A stretch of DNA of 64,000 nt, taken from Pempheris klunzingeri (Eukaryota > Chordata > Actinopteri > Acropomatiformes > Pempheridae). Where the stretch lies: assembly GCF_042242105.1 (NCBI RefSeq), contig NC_092017.1, positions 18,562,432-18,626,431 on the forward strand, written 5' to 3'. Below the pieces are notes generated by a model. The model worked only from the letters and a program-made list of their open reading frames with translations, was not told where the DNA came from and did not search any database. This document shows positions 62,561 to 64,000 of the stretch, one piece after another. The translations under genes were made by a program, and so were the position numbers. Position 1 is the first letter of the stretch; each line of letters starts with the position of its first letter.

Positions 62561-64000
62561 TAGATGAATTTAAAAAGGTTGAAAATGGGAATAATTATGT
62601 TAGTTATGGAAGTAAATTTAGGTGGCCTAATTACATTATGCATATAAGAAACAAACCCGGTCTCCCATGTGAGAGTCCTCTGTTTATCTCATCTGCAGTT
62701 TCCTCCCCACATGGACTTTAAGCGGGGCAAAGCGTAACATTGACACAGTATCTTCTTGTGGACCGGACGGTCTATTATATGCTTCGACATGAGACTGGCC
62801 TGGTTTTAGAGCATACAAGGAAAACTGAGCTTTTTCAAAACTATGTTGCATGCCTATCCAGAGAGTGAGAAAACACAACCAAATACAAGAATGTGCCGGA
62901 AAAATTCTGTGTAAAGACAAGCAATAAATACAGTAACGTCGTCATGGTAAAACAACTAATGTTTCCAAGAAAAACAAAAAAGTGATGTGGGTGCTGAAGT
63001 TATTTCAGTCAACTATTCATCAGTGGTGTGGGAAAATGTAGGCTTATCGATTATTTATTGCTAAACTCTGCCTGAACCAAGAGAAAAATGACAAACTAAC
63101 TGGAGGCTGGAGACTAGATGGCATAATCGTGTTAAAAATACAGGAAGAGGAGGAAGGATAGGATCGCCACTAGCATTTCAATCTGCAAAGCGTCACTGTT
63201 TGTAGTGGCCTTGCTGTTCCCCCTGCCTCTAAAAGTGTCCAGCTGCTGAGAACAAACATACAGGTTCTGCTTAGTTGAACTCCAAACTGGTCCATTTGGC
63301 AGCTAATTGCATTGAGGGTCAGCTGCTAATTTCCTCAGGTTGCCGCACCAGTCCCTCAGCTCAGAGCTAGTTGGCAAGCAAGAAGCGGTCCCTGAAGCAC
63401 ACAATGGTAGAGGTTAAAAGTTAAAGGTCATCCTGTGATTTAAAAGATGCTTTAATTCACAGATGGCCTTGAATCCAGATGGGATTGCATTAAATTTATT
63501 TTTAGCTGAGGCTTTTATTCAATGCGGCGTACAATAAGTGCATTCGACTATGTAGATGCAACCTGAAAATACAGAGTCCTGCAAGTCCATTAACTTCATG
63601 TACTGAACTACTTCAAGTGCTACATTTGAAAGCAATAAGACAATTGACTATAATGACTATTTACTATGAAATGAGAAAACACAGCTGCACACTTATGGAT
63701 TCCCCGCAGTTTAACTAAACTAACATTTCACCAGAGGAGCTGTCTTCTTCTGGGTGTCTGACATAACGACACACGCCCACCTATCACAGCAGCCCATATC
63801 AGAGAAAGATTTTACACAGTTCTAAAGGCAAATGCTTCTGGGTGGGCCACTGGACAGTCGGATGGGTGGACCTGTTGTCTGCCACTCTGGTGCCCTTATC
63901 TTAACCTCACTCCTCATTGCTGTATAAATATAGTTAATTATCATAACTTTGCAATTATGCTAAGCACTCGCACCACAAGAGTCATTGAAGAAAATGATCA

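Larger units (their letters stand above)
54591..64000. other. tbxa2r 5' intron/upstream and intergenic region
   Basis: About 9.4 kb with no coding exon I can support. Contents: the candidate 5' exon (59175-59500), a CA tract near 60607-60625, a fish repeat 3' end (61540-61602) and a LINE 3' tail in reverse (62388-62560). Open frames such as 56327-56602, 57873-58112 and 62684-62920 have no recognisable similarity. Confidence 0.5.

Overview
This window is vertebrate nuclear DNA, almost certainly from a teleost (ray-finned) fish. The genes are split into short exons with GT-AG introns. Their products match vertebrate families, and the intergenic DNA carries fish-type interspersed repeats and many CA/TG microsatellites. 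I joined exons by hand; every junction inside the four fully contained genes keeps the reading frame.

Layout: (1) 1-3596, plus strand: the 3' half of wdr47 (C-terminal WD40 propeller), with a long 3' UTR. (2) 7624-9521, plus: a complete four-exon lens-membrane gene of the LIM2/MP20 type (174 aa). (3) 10417-12194: a roughly 1.78 kb DNA-transposon-like element with inverted terminal repeats, about ten copies of a TTGCCTAAGTCAC-type motif, and a frameshifted remnant of a DUF7869-like protein. (4) 15009-29960, minus: a GRAM-domain, tail-anchored protein of the GRAMD2A/GRAMD2B group with 12 shared coding exons and up to three alternative first exons. (5) 35354-47249, plus: gipc3 (six coding exons, 334 aa). 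(6) 50232-54498, minus: tbxa2r, the thromboxane A2 receptor, tail-to-tail with gipc3. This is the arrangement I recall for human chromosome 19p13.3.

The strongest candidates for something new are these. First, a second, phase-compatible exon encoding transmembrane helix 7 (51678-51881) in tbxa2r, which would give a receptor with a different helix 7 and tail. Second, the TIR element with its dense subterminal motif array. Third, the multiple first exons of the GRAMD2-type gene. The rest is intron, UTR, repeat relics and unremarkable AT-rich DNA. I saw no tRNA, rRNA, CRISPR or bacterial-type feature. Family names rest on remembered protein sequences, not database searches.
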